Below, in pieces: positions 43,126 to 60,344 of a stretch of DNA of 64,000 nucleotides (its first letter is position 1; each line of letters starts with the position of its first letter). The notes under the pieces were generated by a model. That model did not search any database, was not told where the DNA came from, and saw only the letters and a program-made list of their open reading frames with translations. The stretch spans positions 61,047 to 125,046 of the forward strand of contig JACPOI010000006.1 of assembly GCA_016185015.1 (NCBI GenBank), written 5' to 3'. The position numbers and the translations under genes were made by a program. This DNA is from Burkholderiales bacterium. Lineage in GTDB: Bacteria; Pseudomonadota; Gammaproteobacteria; Burkholderiales; Burkholderiaceae_C.

Positions 43126-44094
43126 TCACTCGGGTTTGATGCCGGCGTCCTTCACCACCCGCGCCCACTTGGCCAGGTCGGACTTCAGGTAGTCGGCCAG
43201 TTCCTGCGGGCTGCTCACGCGCGGTTGCATGTCCAGGCCCTGCAGGCGATCCTTGTACTCGGCCGAGTTCACCGCGGCCTGCACCTCGCGGTTAAGCAGT
43301 TGCACCTGTGCGGCCGGCGTCTTCGACGGGACGAACAGGGCGATCCAGATGGTGGTCTCGTAGCCGGGCAGGCCCTCTTCAGCGATCGTCGGCAGCTCGG
43401 GCAGGCTGGGGTAACGACGCAGGCTGGCCACGCCGAGCGCGCGCACGCGGCCGGCTTTCATGTTCTGGATGGCCGAGGAGGCGTTGTCGAACATCACCGG
43501 CACATGGCCGGCCAGCACGTCCTGGATGGCGGGCGCCGCGCCCTTGTAGGGCACATGCGTCCACTCGATGCCCGTCATGGAGCGGAACATCTCGGCCCCC
43601 AGGTGGTAGGTGCTGCCCACACCGGACGAGGCGTAGCTCAGCTTGCCCGGGTTGGCCTTGGCATAGGCCACCAGTTCCTTGACAGACTTCACCGGCACCG
43701 AGGGGTGGACGACCAGAATGTTCTCCACCGTGGCCACCAGCGAGATCGGCGTGAAGTCGCCCACTGGATCGAAGGGCAGGCTGGCCGTGAGGTTGGGGTT
43801 GGCCGCCATGATGCTGCTGGTGCCCAGCAGCAGCGTGTCGCCATCCGGTGCCGACTTGGCCACGTACGCCGCACCGATGGCACCGGTGGCGCCCACGCGG
43901 TTTTCCACGATGACGGTGCGCTTGAGGCCGGCGGCCAGCCGCGGCGCCAGCACACGCGCCACCACATCGGTGGGGCCACCGGCAGCGAACGGCACGACGA
44001 TGCGCACCGGTTTGTCAGCGACGGGCTGCGCCTGCAGAGGCAGCGCCAGGGCGCCGGCGAGCACAAGGCCCAGGGTTGGCAACCATGTTGTCAT
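43126..44094 (-). CDS. Bug/TctC-family periplasmic solute-binding protein
   Basis: The 322-residue protein starts at MTTWLPTLGLVLAG with a signal peptide. It shows the TctC loops VRIVVPFAAGGPTDVVAR and APDGDTLLLGTSS. GGAG, overlapping the stop of the upstream gene, serves as ribosome-binding site. It lies directly behind a carboxymuconolactone-decarboxylase-like gene, so it may bind an aromatic or carboxylic acid. It converges on pldA (18 bp between stops). No cognate permease is nearby. Confidence 0.9.
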   Translation of the reverse strand: MTTWLPTLGLVLAGALALPLQAQPVADKPVRIVVPFAAGGPTDVVARVLAPRLAAGLKRTVIVENRVGATGAIGAAYVAKSAPDGDTLLLGTSSIMAANPNLTASLPFDPVGDFTPISLVATVENILVVHPSVPVKSVKELVAYAKANPGKLSYASSGVGSTYHLGAEMFRSMTGIEWTHVPYKGAAPAIQDVLAGHVPVMFDNASSAIQNMKAGRVRALGVASLRRYPSLPELPTIAEEGLPGYETTIWIALFVPSKTPAAQVQLLNREVQAAVNSAEYKDRLQGLDMQPRVSSPQELADYLKSDLAKWARVVKDAGIKPE

Positions 44095-44104
44095 GGTGCG
44101 CTCC

Positions 44105-44500
44105 TCAGGGCTTGGCCGCCTTGGCGGCTTCATCCTTGAACACCTGCTGCGCGATCTTGAAGGAATCGAGCCCGGCCGGGGCGCCGCAGTAGACCGCCGC
44201 CTGCAGGAAGATTTCGCAGATCTCCTCCTTCGTGACGCCGTTGTTGAGGGCGCCCTTGATGTGCAGCTTGAGTTCGTTCGGGCGATTGAGCGCCGTGAGC
44301 ATGGCCAGGTTGAGCATGCTGCGTGTCTTGCGCGGCAGGCCGTCGCGCACCCAGACCTCACCCCAGGCATTCTCGGTCAGGAGCTGCTGGATCGGCGCCA
44401 TGAACTCGTCGGCGTTGGCCAGCGAGTTGTTGACGTACTCATCGCCCAGCACGGCTCTGCGCACGGCCAGGCCGGCCTTGTATTTCGGGTTCTCGTCCAT
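44105..44500 (-). CDS. Carboxymuconolactone decarboxylase family protein
   Basis: This protein has 131 residues, starting MDENPKYKAG with GGAGACACC before it. The C-terminal half carries the decarboxylase-family pattern HIKGALNNGVTKEEICEIF then AAVYCGAPAG. It matches the 4-carboxymuconolactone decarboxylase (PcaC-like) branch of protocatechuate breakdown, but no other pca genes are here, so the substrate is not certain. It is the first gene of a pair with the Bug protein. Confidence 0.85.
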   Translation of the reverse strand: MDENPKYKAGLAVRRAVLGDEYVNNSLANADEFMAPIQQLLTENAWGEVWVRDGLPRKTRSMLNLAMLTALNRPNELKLHIKGALNNGVTKEEICEIFLQAAVYCGAPAGLDSFKIAQQVFKDEAAKAAKP

Positions 44501-44578
44501 GGTGTCTCCGGTGTGGTTGCTTGGTCCCGACCACTTTACAGGGAGCACCGCCACCGGCGACACGGTACAAGCCCGTAC

Positions 44579-45916
44579 TCAGTCGCCCCAGCTCACGTAG
44601 TAGACGGCCAGCGCCGTGACCAGACCGTACAGCAGCATGGCCGCGCTGATGAGGGCAAACATGCCCTCCACCGGCACGGCGCAGTGCACCAGCAGCCACC
44701 CACCCACGGCCACCAGCAGCAGGCGCAGCGTGCCCGCCAGCACCGGCCCCAGCAGCTTGCCTGCGCCCTGGGCCGCAAAGTACAGGCACAGGCCGAAGGC
44801 GAAGAAGCCGTAGGCCGGCGCGACCCAACGGAAGTAGCTGCCAGCGTAGGCGATCACTTGCGGTTGCTCCGTGAACAGCCGTGCCCAGACATCGGGGAAA
44901 AGCGCCACCAGCAGGCCGATGCCGCCGACGATGGCGGCCGCCAGGCCGGCGCCCGTCCAGGCCACGCGCCGCGCACGCGCCACCAGGCCCGAGCCCAGGG
45001 CCATGCCCACCAGGGGCAGGCAGGCCACGCCGATGGCGAAGGTGACGGGAATGAGCAGGAACTCCAGCCGCGCACCGATGCCGTAGCCAGCCAGCGCCTC
45101 GGTGCCATAACCGGCCACGATGCGCGTGATGATGAGGATGGTCAACACGGTCTGCAGCGAGGAGATGCTGGCGACGGCACCGACCTTGAGGATGTCGTAA
45201 AAGTGACCGCGCTGCAGCAGCCGGGTGGCGAACACCAGGCGCACGCGGCCCTGCCCCGAGCGCAGGTGGCGGTAGAGGTACAACGTCCCCAGGCTGAAGG
45301 CGATCACCTGCCCCAGCGCGATGCCGGCCATGCCCAGGCGGGGCACCGGCCCCCAGCCCAGGCCCAGCAGGCCGCCCAGGATGATCTGCCCCAGGGCCAC
45401 GCACAGCAGGGTGAGCGATGGCGTTTTCATATTGCCCGCGCCGCGGATGACGGAGGCCAGGGCATTGGCCAGCCAGATGCTCAGGGCGCCGGCAAAGGCG
45501 ATGTGCGCATAGGCCAGGGATTGTTCCAGCGCCTCGCCCTGCCCGCCGATCAGCGCAAACAGGGGTCGCCCCCAGAGCAGGATGAGCGCGCTGAAGAACA
45601 GCCCCAGCACCGCGCTGATGATCACGGCATGCAGGGCCAGCGCATCGGCCCGGGCCTGCTGGCCGGCGCCGATGGCACGGCTCACGGCCGCCGAGATGCC
45701 GCCACCGATGGAGCCGGCCGACAGCATCTGCTGCAGCATGATGAGCGGAAAGACCAGCGCCATGCCGGCCAGTGCCGGCGTGCCCAGCAAACCCACGTAC
45801 ACGGTCTCGGCCACGCTCACGAGGGCCGTGGCCACCATGGCGAACATATTGGGCACGCTGAGCCGCCAGAGGGTGGGGAGGATGGGCGCGGTGGTCAGGG
45901 AGTGGGGAGCGGCCAT
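44579..45916 (-). CDS. MATE-family efflux transporter
   Basis: The 445-residue inner membrane protein has twelve hydrophobic segments in two halves, the NorM/DinF size. The N-terminal LSVPNMFAMVATALVSVAET and the second-half repeat are typical. It exports cationic compounds using a sodium or proton gradient; the substrate is unknown. I chose the ATG at 45916, which fits the family start. An ATG 13 codons upstream has no better ribosome-binding site. Confidence 0.9.
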   Translation of the reverse strand: MAAPHSLTTAPILPTLWRLSVPNMFAMVATALVSVAETVYVGLLGTPALAGMALVFPLIMLQQMLSAGSIGGGISAAVSRAIGAGQQARADALALHAVIISAVLGLFFSALILLWGRPLFALIGGQGEALEQSLAYAHIAFAGALSIWLANALASVIRGAGNMKTPSLTLLCVALGQIILGGLLGLGWGPVPRLGMAGIALGQVIAFSLGTLYLYRHLRSGQGRVRLVFATRLLQRGHFYDILKVGAVASISSLQTVLTILIITRIVAGYGTEALAGYGIGARLEFLLIPVTFAIGVACLPLVGMALGSGLVARARRVAWTGAGLAAAIVGGIGLLVALFPDVWARLFTEQPQVIAYAGSYFRWVAPAYGFFAFGLCLYFAAQGAGKLLGPVLAGTLRLLLVAVGGWLLVHCAVPVEGMFALISAAMLLYGLVTALAVYYVSWGD

Positions 45917-46031
45917 GGGATCTTGAGGGGGCCGCCACCGGCCCGCGTGTCTCATGATGGCAGGGTTCCCGGTTTTCTGCTGCGCGCCTGGGCGACAGGG
46001 CAGCGCCCTGCGCAGCAGCGTCAGCAGCCAT

Positions 46032-46056
46032 AAAAAAGCCCCTTGCGGGGCTTCTG
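46032..46056 (-). terminator. Terminator of the 133-residue gene
   Basis: AAGCCCC-TTGC-GGGGCTT forms a 7-bp stem followed on the minus strand by TTTTTTATGG. It overlaps the end region of the small gene at 46059-46460 and separates it from the MATE gene. Confidence 0.8.
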
Positions 46057-46058
46057 AC

Positions 46059-46460
46059 TCAGGCGGCTTGCGCGGTGGCAGGGCTCAGCGTGCGGCCCGT
46101 CCAGACGGCACACAAGGTGTCCGCCAGTTGCTCAGGCACCTCGTTGTCAAAGCTCATCAGCAAGTCGGGCGCCTGGGCTGCAGAGGCCGACTTCAGGATG
46201 CTGGCCAGGCTGGCGCGCTGCGCATCGGTGGCCACGTGGCTGTGGCGCTCGGCCAGGCAGGCCAAGGTGGCGTCGCGCAGGCGGTCGGAGCCCAGCACGT
46301 GCCAGGCGTAATCGATCTCGTAACGCTCGAAGGCGTCTTTCAGGCTCTCGCCGTTGATCTTGGCTTCTTCGGCGAAATGGTTCAGCGTGCGGGTGCAGAT
46401 GGCGCTCATGACGCTGGCAACCTGCTCGGCGTGCTCGTTCACGGAATTGTCGATGGCCAT
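46059..46460 (-). CDS. Hypothetical protein, helical, unknown function
   Basis: The 133-residue soluble protein starts MAIDNSVNEHAEQ, chosen because AGGAG lies before that ATG and the upstream frame runs through the tRNA region. It is rich in alanine and glutamate and probably all helical. No motif is recognised. It is an independent gene: tRNA-Phe and its terminator lie upstream and its own terminator downstream. Confidence 0.6.
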   Translation of the reverse strand: MAIDNSVNEHAEQVASVMSAICTRTLNHFAEEAKINGESLKDAFERYEIDYAWHVLGSDRLRDATLACLAERHSHVATDAQRASLASILKSASAAQAPDLLMSFDNEVPEQLADTLCAVWTGRTLSPATAQAA

Positions 46461-46586
46461 GGAGGGCTCCTGGTGGGTGATGAGCGTGAGCCCAGGGGAC
46501 GGCTGGGGCATCGCCTGGTGGGCCGATGGCAGACGCTTAAAACAGGGACCGCACAGCTCGGAGGCGACAAGGCCTGGTGCGGAAAA

Positions 46587-46613
46587 ACAAAAAGCCACCC
46601 CTGAGGATGGCTT
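46587..46613 (-). terminator. Terminator after tRNA-Phe
   Basis: AAAGCCA and TGGCTTT (with CCC-CTGAGGA between) form a stem followed on the minus strand by TTTTTGTTTTT. It lies about 15 bp past the tRNA 3' end. Confidence 0.7.
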
Positions 46614-46625
46614 TCCGAGAGATTC

Positions 46626-46701
46626 TGGTGGCCTGGGGCGGAATCGAACCACCGACACGCGGATTTTCAATCCGCTGCTCTACCAACTGAGCTACCGGGC
46701 C
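46626..46701 (-). tRNA. tRNA-Phe (anticodon GAA)
   Basis: This 76-nt gene on the minus strand begins GGCCCGGTAGCTCAGTTGG. The anticodon loop is TTGAAAA (GAA), the T-loop GGTTCGATTCC, and the CCA end is encoded. The acceptor stem GGCCCGG pairs with the matching 3' strand. It is followed by its own terminator. Confidence 0.95.
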
Positions 46702-46748
46702 TGGAGAGCTGGAATTATAGCAGCACTCCGGCGGCCTTTCGGCCGGGC

Positions 46749-47429
46749 TCAGGCGCTGTTGCGCTTGCCGCGACTCAGGTCCACGCCGAGCTGCTTGAGC
46801 TTGCGGTAGAGATGGGTGCGCTCCAGGCCGGTTTTTTCGGCCACGCGGGTCATGGAGCCGCTTTCGCGCGCCAGGTGGTACTCGAAATAGGCTTTCTCGA
46901 ACTCGTCGCGCGCCTCGCGCAGCGGTTTGTCGAGCTGGAAGTTCTGCTGTGCCTGCGGGCCGGTCTCGACGCTGGCCATCAGGGGCTGGCCCAGGCCGGC
47001 CAGGGTCTCGCTGCCGGCTACTGGCGGCTGTCCGCCAGCGAGGGACGGTGCCGCCGGCTGCGGGGTGTTGCGCACCAGGCCCTGCTCCACCGCCTTGAGC
47101 AGCTTTTGCAGGGTGATGGGTTTTTCGAGGAAGGCCTGGGCGCCGATCTTGGTGGCCGCCACGGCGGTGTCGATGGTGGCGTGGCCACTCATCATGATGA
47201 CGGGCATGGTCAGCAAGCCGGTGGTGGACCATTCCTTGAGGAGGGTGACCCCGTCGGTGTCGGGCATCCAGATGTCGAGCAGGACCAGGTCGGGGCGCTC
47301 ACGCTGGCGGGCGGCACGCGCTTGCGCCGCGTTCTCGGCGACTTCGACGGTGTGGCCCTCGTCGTTCAGGATTTCCCACAGCAGGTCGCGTATGCCTAGC
47401 TCGTCATCGACTACCAGTATGTTTGCCAT
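46749..47429 (-). CDS. NtrX-like response regulator without AAA+ domain
   Basis: The 226-residue protein has a receiver domain (1-120) with the phospho-acceptor Asp52 in LVLLDIWMPDTDG and the conserved lysine in FLEKPITL. A linker and a Fis-type helix-turn-helix (about 180-220; AEKTGLERTHLYRKLKQLG) follow. The central AAA+ sigma-54 activation domain of classic NtrX is absent. This short form is usual beside the NtrY-like kinase of beta-proteobacteria. It is coupled to the kinase gene 36 bp upstream. Targets are unknown. Confidence 0.87.
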   Translation of the reverse strand: MANILVVDDELGIRDLLWEILNDEGHTVEVAENAAQARAARQRERPDLVLLDIWMPDTDGVTLLKEWSTTGLLTMPVIMMSGHATIDTAVAATKIGAQAFLEKPITLQKLLKAVEQGLVRNTPQPAAPSLAGGQPPVAGSETLAGLGQPLMASVETGPQAQQNFQLDKPLREARDEFEKAYFEYHLARESGSMTRVAEKTGLERTHLYRKLKQLGVDLSRGKRNSA

Positions 47430-47465
47430 GATGTGAACGCGGGTCTCTCGTAGTTCGGGCGGGAT

Positions 47466-49754
47466 TCAGGCCGGGGCCGGTTTCTCCACTGCGAATGATA
47501 ACGATACTTGCGCCCCCACCACCTGATCTTCGGCGAGGCGGTTCGCCAGGTCGATCCGGGCCCCATGCTCGTCGGCAATTTTCTTCACGACGGCCAGGCC
47601 CAGGCCCGTGCCCTTGGCCTTGGTCGTGACGTAGGGCTCGAAGGCGCGCTTGAGGATGGCCTCGGGGAAACCCACGCCCCAGTCCAGCACGCTCAGGCGC
47701 ACGCGACCGCTGGCTTCCACCCACTGGGTGCGCACGATGACGGGAAATTCCGGCCCGCTGCGTCCGGCGGTGTCGGTGGCGTCCTGCGCGTTCTGCAGCA
47801 GGTTGTGCAACACCTGGCGCAACTGCTGGGCGTCGCCCATGACCCGGGGGCAACGCTCGTCGAGATCGGCGCGCACCGGCACGCGGGCACTGTCGCCCCC
47901 ATAAAGATGCATCACCTCGCCCACCAGGGCGTTGAGTTCCAGCGGCTTGAGTTCGGCCGCAGGCAGGCGCGCGTAGTCGCGGAATTCATTGACCAGACGC
48001 TTCATGGCGTCGACCTGGTCGACGATGGTCTTGACCGATTTGGTGAGCACGGTCTGCTCGGCTGGCTCGACCTTGCCGGTGAGCTTCTTCTCCAGCCGCT
48101 CGGCCGAGAGCTGGATGGGCGTGAGCGGGTTCTTGATCTCGTGCGCCAGGCGGCGCGCCACCTCGCCCCAGGCCTGGGCGCGCTGTGCCGAGACGATCTC
48201 GGAGATGTCGTCGAACACCAGCAACCAGTCCTTGCCCGGCAGCTCGGCGCCGCGCGCCACCAGGGTCAGGGTACTTCCCTCGCTGGTACCGGCCGCCGGC
48301 GAGCCCGAGGGGGGGCCGAGTTCAAAGGATTGCTGCCAGTGGTCCAGCGCGTGTTCGGCGCGTTCCTCCACGAAACGGTCGAACTGCTGCTGCACGTTCC
48401 TGGCGAAATCGGCCAGGCCCTCGATGTCCGCCAGGCGCTTGCCCTCCCAGGCCGCCAGGGGCACACGCAGGATGCGGGTGGCGCCGGGGTTGACGGAACG
48501 GATCACGCCCTGTGAATCAAGCACCATGACGCCGGCGGTCAGGTTGTCCAGGATGGTCTGCAAATTCTCGCGCGCTGCATTGACCTGCTCCATGCTGCTC
48601 TCCACGGCGCCACGCGCGTCGGCCAGCTGCTGGGTCATGTCGGCAAAGGATCGGGTGAGGCCGCCGAGTTCGTCGCGCCCTTGCAGCGCGGCCTTGGGCG
48701 TCAGGTCGCCGGCGGCCACCTGGCGCACACCGTCGGCCAGCAGCAGCAAGGGCCGCGTGATCTGGTTGCCCAGCACCACGGCCAGCAGCACGGCGCCAAA
48801 CACCGCCAGGAACAGGCTGAGCGTGAGCGTGCCGATGTACATGCGCCGCAGGCCCTGGCGCGCCAGAGCGCGCTCCTGGTACTCGCGATGGGCCTCGGTC
48901 ACGGCCAGGGCATTGGCTACCAGGGTCTCGGGCAAGGCCTGGGTCACCACGAGAAAGCGCGGTTCATCGAGCATGTCCAACCCGGTGCGCGGCACCAGCA
49001 CCAGGGCCTTGATGCGCGCCTGCGCCGGTGCCATGGCGCTGCCGTCTTCCAGGCCCTCGACCCAGGTCACGGCGCGCTGGGTGCGCGCCTTGCGAAACTG
49101 CGAAAGCGCCGGTTTTTCGGGGTTGAGCTGGAAACGCGACTCGCCCACGCTGGCCAACACCTGACCGTTGCTGCTCCAGAGCGTCGCGTCGCGCACCTCG
49201 AGCTGCTCACGCAGGCGTTCGAGCATCAGGCCGGCCACCACGTCGGGCGTGTCCTGCAGCTGTGCGGCCGAAGCGCGCGTCTTGCTGGCCAGGTCGTTGG
49301 AGAGCGTCTCGATCGTGGCGCGCCCCAGGCCCAGGCCGGCTTCGAGCGCGCCCTCGACCTGCACGTCGAACCAGCTCTCGATCGAACGCGAGACGAACTG
49401 GTAGGACACCACGTAGATCAGCAGGCCGGGCGCGAAGCCGGCCAGCGCAAACACAGCGGCCAGCTTGACCAGCAGGCGGCTGCCGAAGCGCCCCTGCCGC
49501 AGGCGCTTGAGCAGGCGCCAGGCGACCCAGCTGATGACGGCCAGCAGCACGACGGCCACCACCACGTTCAGCGTGAACAGGCGCGCGTAATTGCGCTCGT
49601 ACATCTGTCGGTTGTCGGTGGCCTGGGTCAGCAGGAAGAGCAGCACCATTCCAATGGCCACGACGATGGCCAGCACCACGCCCAGGGTCCAGCGCAGGGC
49701 TTTGGACTTCTGCCGTTCCAGGCGCGCATTGGCGCCCGAAGCAGACGTTGTCAC
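47466..49754 (-). CDS. NtrY-like sensor histidine kinase
   Basis: The 762-residue inner membrane protein starts at GTG, overlapping the DUF4390 stop (GTGA). N-terminal membrane segments (about 23-110, then one near 300-330) enclose a periplasmic part. A HAMP domain (near 335-390), a PAS-like segment (ENLQTILDNLTAGVMVLDS) and the HisKA helix RLAHEIKNPLTPIQLSAERL follow. The ATPase domain contains the N-box NLLQNAQDA and GTGLGLAVVKKI. It phosphorylates the NtrX-like regulator next to it. The signal is unknown. Confidence 0.92.
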   Translation of the reverse strand: MTTSASGANARLERQKSKALRWTLGVVLAIVVAIGMVLLFLLTQATDNRQMYERNYARLFTLNVVVAVVLLAVISWVAWRLLKRLRQGRFGSRLLVKLAAVFALAGFAPGLLIYVVSYQFVSRSIESWFDVQVEGALEAGLGLGRATIETLSNDLASKTRASAAQLQDTPDVVAGLMLERLREQLEVRDATLWSSNGQVLASVGESRFQLNPEKPALSQFRKARTQRAVTWVEGLEDGSAMAPAQARIKALVLVPRTGLDMLDEPRFLVVTQALPETLVANALAVTEAHREYQERALARQGLRRMYIGTLTLSLFLAVFGAVLLAVVLGNQITRPLLLLADGVRQVAAGDLTPKAALQGRDELGGLTRSFADMTQQLADARGAVESSMEQVNAARENLQTILDNLTAGVMVLDSQGVIRSVNPGATRILRVPLAAWEGKRLADIEGLADFARNVQQQFDRFVEERAEHALDHWQQSFELGPPSGSPAAGTSEGSTLTLVARGAELPGKDWLLVFDDISEIVSAQRAQAWGEVARRLAHEIKNPLTPIQLSAERLEKKLTGKVEPAEQTVLTKSVKTIVDQVDAMKRLVNEFRDYARLPAAELKPLELNALVGEVMHLYGGDSARVPVRADLDERCPRVMGDAQQLRQVLHNLLQNAQDATDTAGRSGPEFPVIVRTQWVEASGRVRLSVLDWGVGFPEAILKRAFEPYVTTKAKGTGLGLAVVKKIADEHGARIDLANRLAEDQVVGAQVSLSFAVEKPAPA

Positions 49755-50332
49755 TTCAGGTTCTCCGGCTGCAGGCGCTTGCTCGCGCTGACGGCCAGCA
49801 GCCAGTCACTCTCACCCAGGGCACCGATCTGCAGCGGTCGCGGCAGCTGGGCGATGTCCAGGCGGAAGCGGAATTCGAAGCGATGCTGCACTCCGGCCTC
49901 CAGCTCGGCCAGGCTGGCAATGCGCCAGCCCGAAACGCGCCGGATCACGCCCAGAGCCTCGTCCAGCGTGTCGAAGGTCTGCGCCAGGGCCACGCCCCCG
50001 TCGCTGCCGCTGACCGGGCCGGCGCCTGCGGTGAGTCGCCAGCGGCGGATCAGGGGCTGGAACACCAGGCGCATGTGGCGCTGGGCGCTGCCAACGCGCT
50101 TGTCCATCCAGTACCAACGCTCGCGGTAGACCTCGGCTTCCTCGACGAAGATCACCGGCAGGCCCTTGTAGAGGGCATCCTGCACGGCCGGCGGCAGCTG
50201 GAACTTGACGCTTGCCGCCAGTTCGACGCCGTCGCCGCTGCGGCTCAGGTCCATCTGGGTGACTTCGGCCACGGCCGGCTGGGCGTGCAGGACCAACGGC
50301 GACACGCCCAGCAGGGCGCAGGCCAGCAGCAC
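49751..50332 (-). CDS. DUF4390 domain protein (exported)
   Basis: This protein has 193 residues from a GTG at 50332, 7 bp after rsmB, giving an N-terminal signal peptide (LLACALLGVSPLVLHAQP). The rest follows the DUF4390 pattern, including AVYRERWYWMDKRVG-like and HMRLVFQPLIRRWRL. Family function is unknown. It sits between rsmB and the NtrY-like kinase in all-minus order, an arrangement common in related bacteria, and may feed a periplasmic signal to the kinase. The start is uncertain. Confidence 0.78.
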   Translation of the reverse strand: MLLACALLGVSPLVLHAQPAVAEVTQMDLSRSGDGVELAASVKFQLPPAVQDALYKGLPVIFVEEAEVYRERWYWMDKRVGSAQRHMRLVFQPLIRRWRLTAGAGPVSGSDGGVALAQTFDTLDEALGVIRRVSGWRIASLAELEAGVQHRFEFRFRLDIAQLPRPLQIGALGESDWLLAVSASKRLQPENLK

Positions 50333-50339
50333 GGACAGG

Positions 50340-51662
50340 TCAGCCCGCGCCCTTTTCCAGCAGTGCGTAATAAAAGCCGTCGTGGTCACTGCTCTGATTG
50401 TCCGTGACCGCGTCGCTTTCCAGCGACATGGAGGGCCATAAATGCCCGGGCGAAGGCAGCAAACGGGCTTCTCTGTTGTGTGCAAGAAACGCCCGGACTT
50501 GATCCTCGCCCTCGGCCCGGAACACCGAGCAGGTGCAGTACACCAATCGTCCGCCCGGCTTGAGCAGCGGCCAGAGCGTCTTGAGCAGGCGCGCCTGTTG
50601 CGCCGCGAGCTGGGCCACGTCGCTTTCACGGCGCAGCCAGCGCACGTCGGGGTGGCGGCGCACGATGCCCGAGGCGGTGCAGGGTGCGTCGAGCAGGATG
50701 GCGTCAAACGCCTGTCCGTCCCACCAGCGCTCGGGTGTGCCCGCATCCGCCGCCAGCACGCGGGCCTGCAGGCCCAGGCGCTGCAAGGTGTCCTTTATGC
50801 GCTGGCAGCGCTGGGGGTCGATGTCCAGGGCCGTGACCTCGGCATCGGCCAGCTCCAGCAAGTGGGCGGTCTTGCCGCCGGGGGCAGCACAGGCGTCGAG
50901 CACGCGCAGCCCGGCGCGATGCGCCAGGCCCTGCAACAGCAGGGGGGCGGCCAGTTGGGCCGCCGCATCCTGCACCGACACCCGCCCCTGGGCAAAACCC
51001 GGGAGCTGCTGCACCGGCACGGGTGCGGCCAGTGTCAGCCCCTGGGCCCCATTGCGGCGAGCGCTGATGCCGGCGGCCGACAAGGCGTCGAGGTAGTCGG
51101 CCACACTGCCCTGGCGCAGGTTCACCCGCAGCGTCATGGGCGCCTGGACATTGTTTGCCTGCAGGATGGCCTGCCAATGCTGCGGCGTCTCGCGCTGCAG
51201 TCGGGTGATCCACCAGGCCGGGTGGTTCCAGCGCGCGACGGGGTCGGTGTCCGTCTGCGCCACCAGGGCGCTGCGTTCGCGCAGGAAACGGCGCAGGCAG
51301 GCGTTGACGAAGCTGGCCTGGGCGTGCGTGGCCTCGGTGCGCTTGGCGGCTTCCACCGCCTGGTTGACCAGGGTATGGATCTCATAGGGCCCGTCCTCGC
51401 GCCAGCCCAGCGCCAGCGCCAGGCACAGCAGCGCATCGGCCGCGGGGGGCGGCTTGCGCGGCGCCAACAGGCGTCGCAAGGCCTCGGCGCGGCCGAGTTC
51501 GCGCAGGGCGGCGTAGACCAGCGCCTGCACGCCGGGGCGCAACAGCGCGGGCACGGCCTCGATGGCCGCCGTCCCCGAGGTGCCGGCACGGATGGCCGCC
51601 AGCGCGGCTGCGCCGGCCTGTAGCTGGCGCCACAGCGGAGGGGCCTGCCCGGTATCACTCAT
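50340..51662 (-). CDS. rsmB: 16S rRNA (cytosine-967-C5) methyltransferase RsmB
   Basis: The 440-residue protein has an N-terminal NusB-like RNA-binding domain (about 1-145) and a C-terminal SAM-dependent methyltransferase. The SAM motif is DACAAPGGKTAHL near 262 and DIDPQRCQRI follows. The two catalytic cysteines are in LDAPCTASG and VYCTCSV. GAGGAT precedes the ATG. It leads the rsmB-DUF4390-ntrYX unit, after the rpoC terminator. Confidence 0.94.
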   Translation of the reverse strand: MSDTGQAPPLWRQLQAGAAALAAIRAGTSGTAAIEAVPALLRPGVQALVYAALRELGRAEALRRLLAPRKPPPAADALLCLALALGWREDGPYEIHTLVNQAVEAAKRTEATHAQASFVNACLRRFLRERSALVAQTDTDPVARWNHPAWWITRLQRETPQHWQAILQANNVQAPMTLRVNLRQGSVADYLDALSAAGISARRNGAQGLTLAAPVPVQQLPGFAQGRVSVQDAAAQLAAPLLLQGLAHRAGLRVLDACAAPGGKTAHLLELADAEVTALDIDPQRCQRIKDTLQRLGLQARVLAADAGTPERWWDGQAFDAILLDAPCTASGIVRRHPDVRWLRRESDVAQLAAQQARLLKTLWPLLKPGGRLVYCTCSVFRAEGEDQVRAFLAHNREARLLPSPGHLWPSMSLESDAVTDNQSSDHDGFYYALLEKGAG

Positions 51663-51703
51663 GCATCGATCCTCGTCATAGACGTATTCTGTCCTGAGAC
51701 AGG

Positions 51704-51741
51704 CAAAAAAATGCCCCAAGCGCTGCAAGCACCTGGGGCAT
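51704..51741 (-). terminator. rpoBC operon terminator
   Basis: ATGCCCCA and TGGGGCAT form a perfect 8-bp stem, extended inside by further pairs, and are followed on the minus strand by seven T residues. It lies 22 bp past the rpoC stop and ends the long operon. Confidence 0.88.
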
Positions 51742-51762
51742 ACGCGTGGGGCGCGACCGGGT

Positions 51763-55962
<4,200 letters not shown>

Positions 55963-55982
55963 ATGACTCTATCCTTTGCGAA

Positions 55983-60095
<4,113 letters not shown>

Positions 60096-60186
60096 GAGAT
60101 CTCCGGGCTATGAGGTCTTTGGCGACTGGCGCGCCGGGCATCACACCCAGCAGGCTTGGTGGTTGGCCGCTACCAACCAATGGCGG

Positions 60187-60208
60187 ACGGCCGCGCGTTG
60201 CACGCGGC
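60187..60208 (-). other. Hairpin in the rplL-rpoB spacer
   Basis: GGCCGCG and CGCGGCC pair around a short loop in the rpoB leader. A second possible stem, GGTTGG/CCAACC, lies at about 60159-60176. Both would be in the transcript just before rpoB. Confidence 0.4.
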
Positions 60209-60244
60209 CCGAACCAAGGCGTCTTCTGCAGTCGGGTCAGAAGT

Positions 60245-60281
60245 CACTCAAAAACTCTCTCGAAGAGGGAGTTTTTGAGTG
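60245..60281 (-). other. 17-bp hairpin in the rplL-rpoB spacer, candidate RNase III site
   Basis: CACTCAAAAACTC and GAGTTTTTGAGTG extend inward to a stem of 17 pairs, one of them G-U, with a GAA loop. In Escherichia coli RNase III cuts a hairpin at this same operon position, between rplL and rpoB. The long perfect stem without a following U-run suits processing rather than termination. Confidence 0.6.
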
Positions 60282-60299
60282 CGCTCTGTAAGCGCCAAA

Positions 60300-60328
60300 G
60301 GCTGGAGGCCTTTTCAGACACTCCAGCC
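60300..60328 (-). terminator. Attenuator-like hairpin downstream of rplL
   Basis: GGCTGGAG and CTCCAGCC form an 8-bp stem with a 13-nt loop, followed on the minus strand by TTTGG. It starts 17 bp past the rplL stop. Partial termination here would lower rpoBC relative to rplJL. Confidence 0.5.
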
Positions 60329-60344
60329 TTCGAGCAGGACTGAA

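Noticed and set aside
44105..44500. Protocatechuate catabolic operon
   Set aside because: Only one carboxymuconolactone-decarboxylase-like gene is present. Without other pca genes the pathway cannot be claimed.
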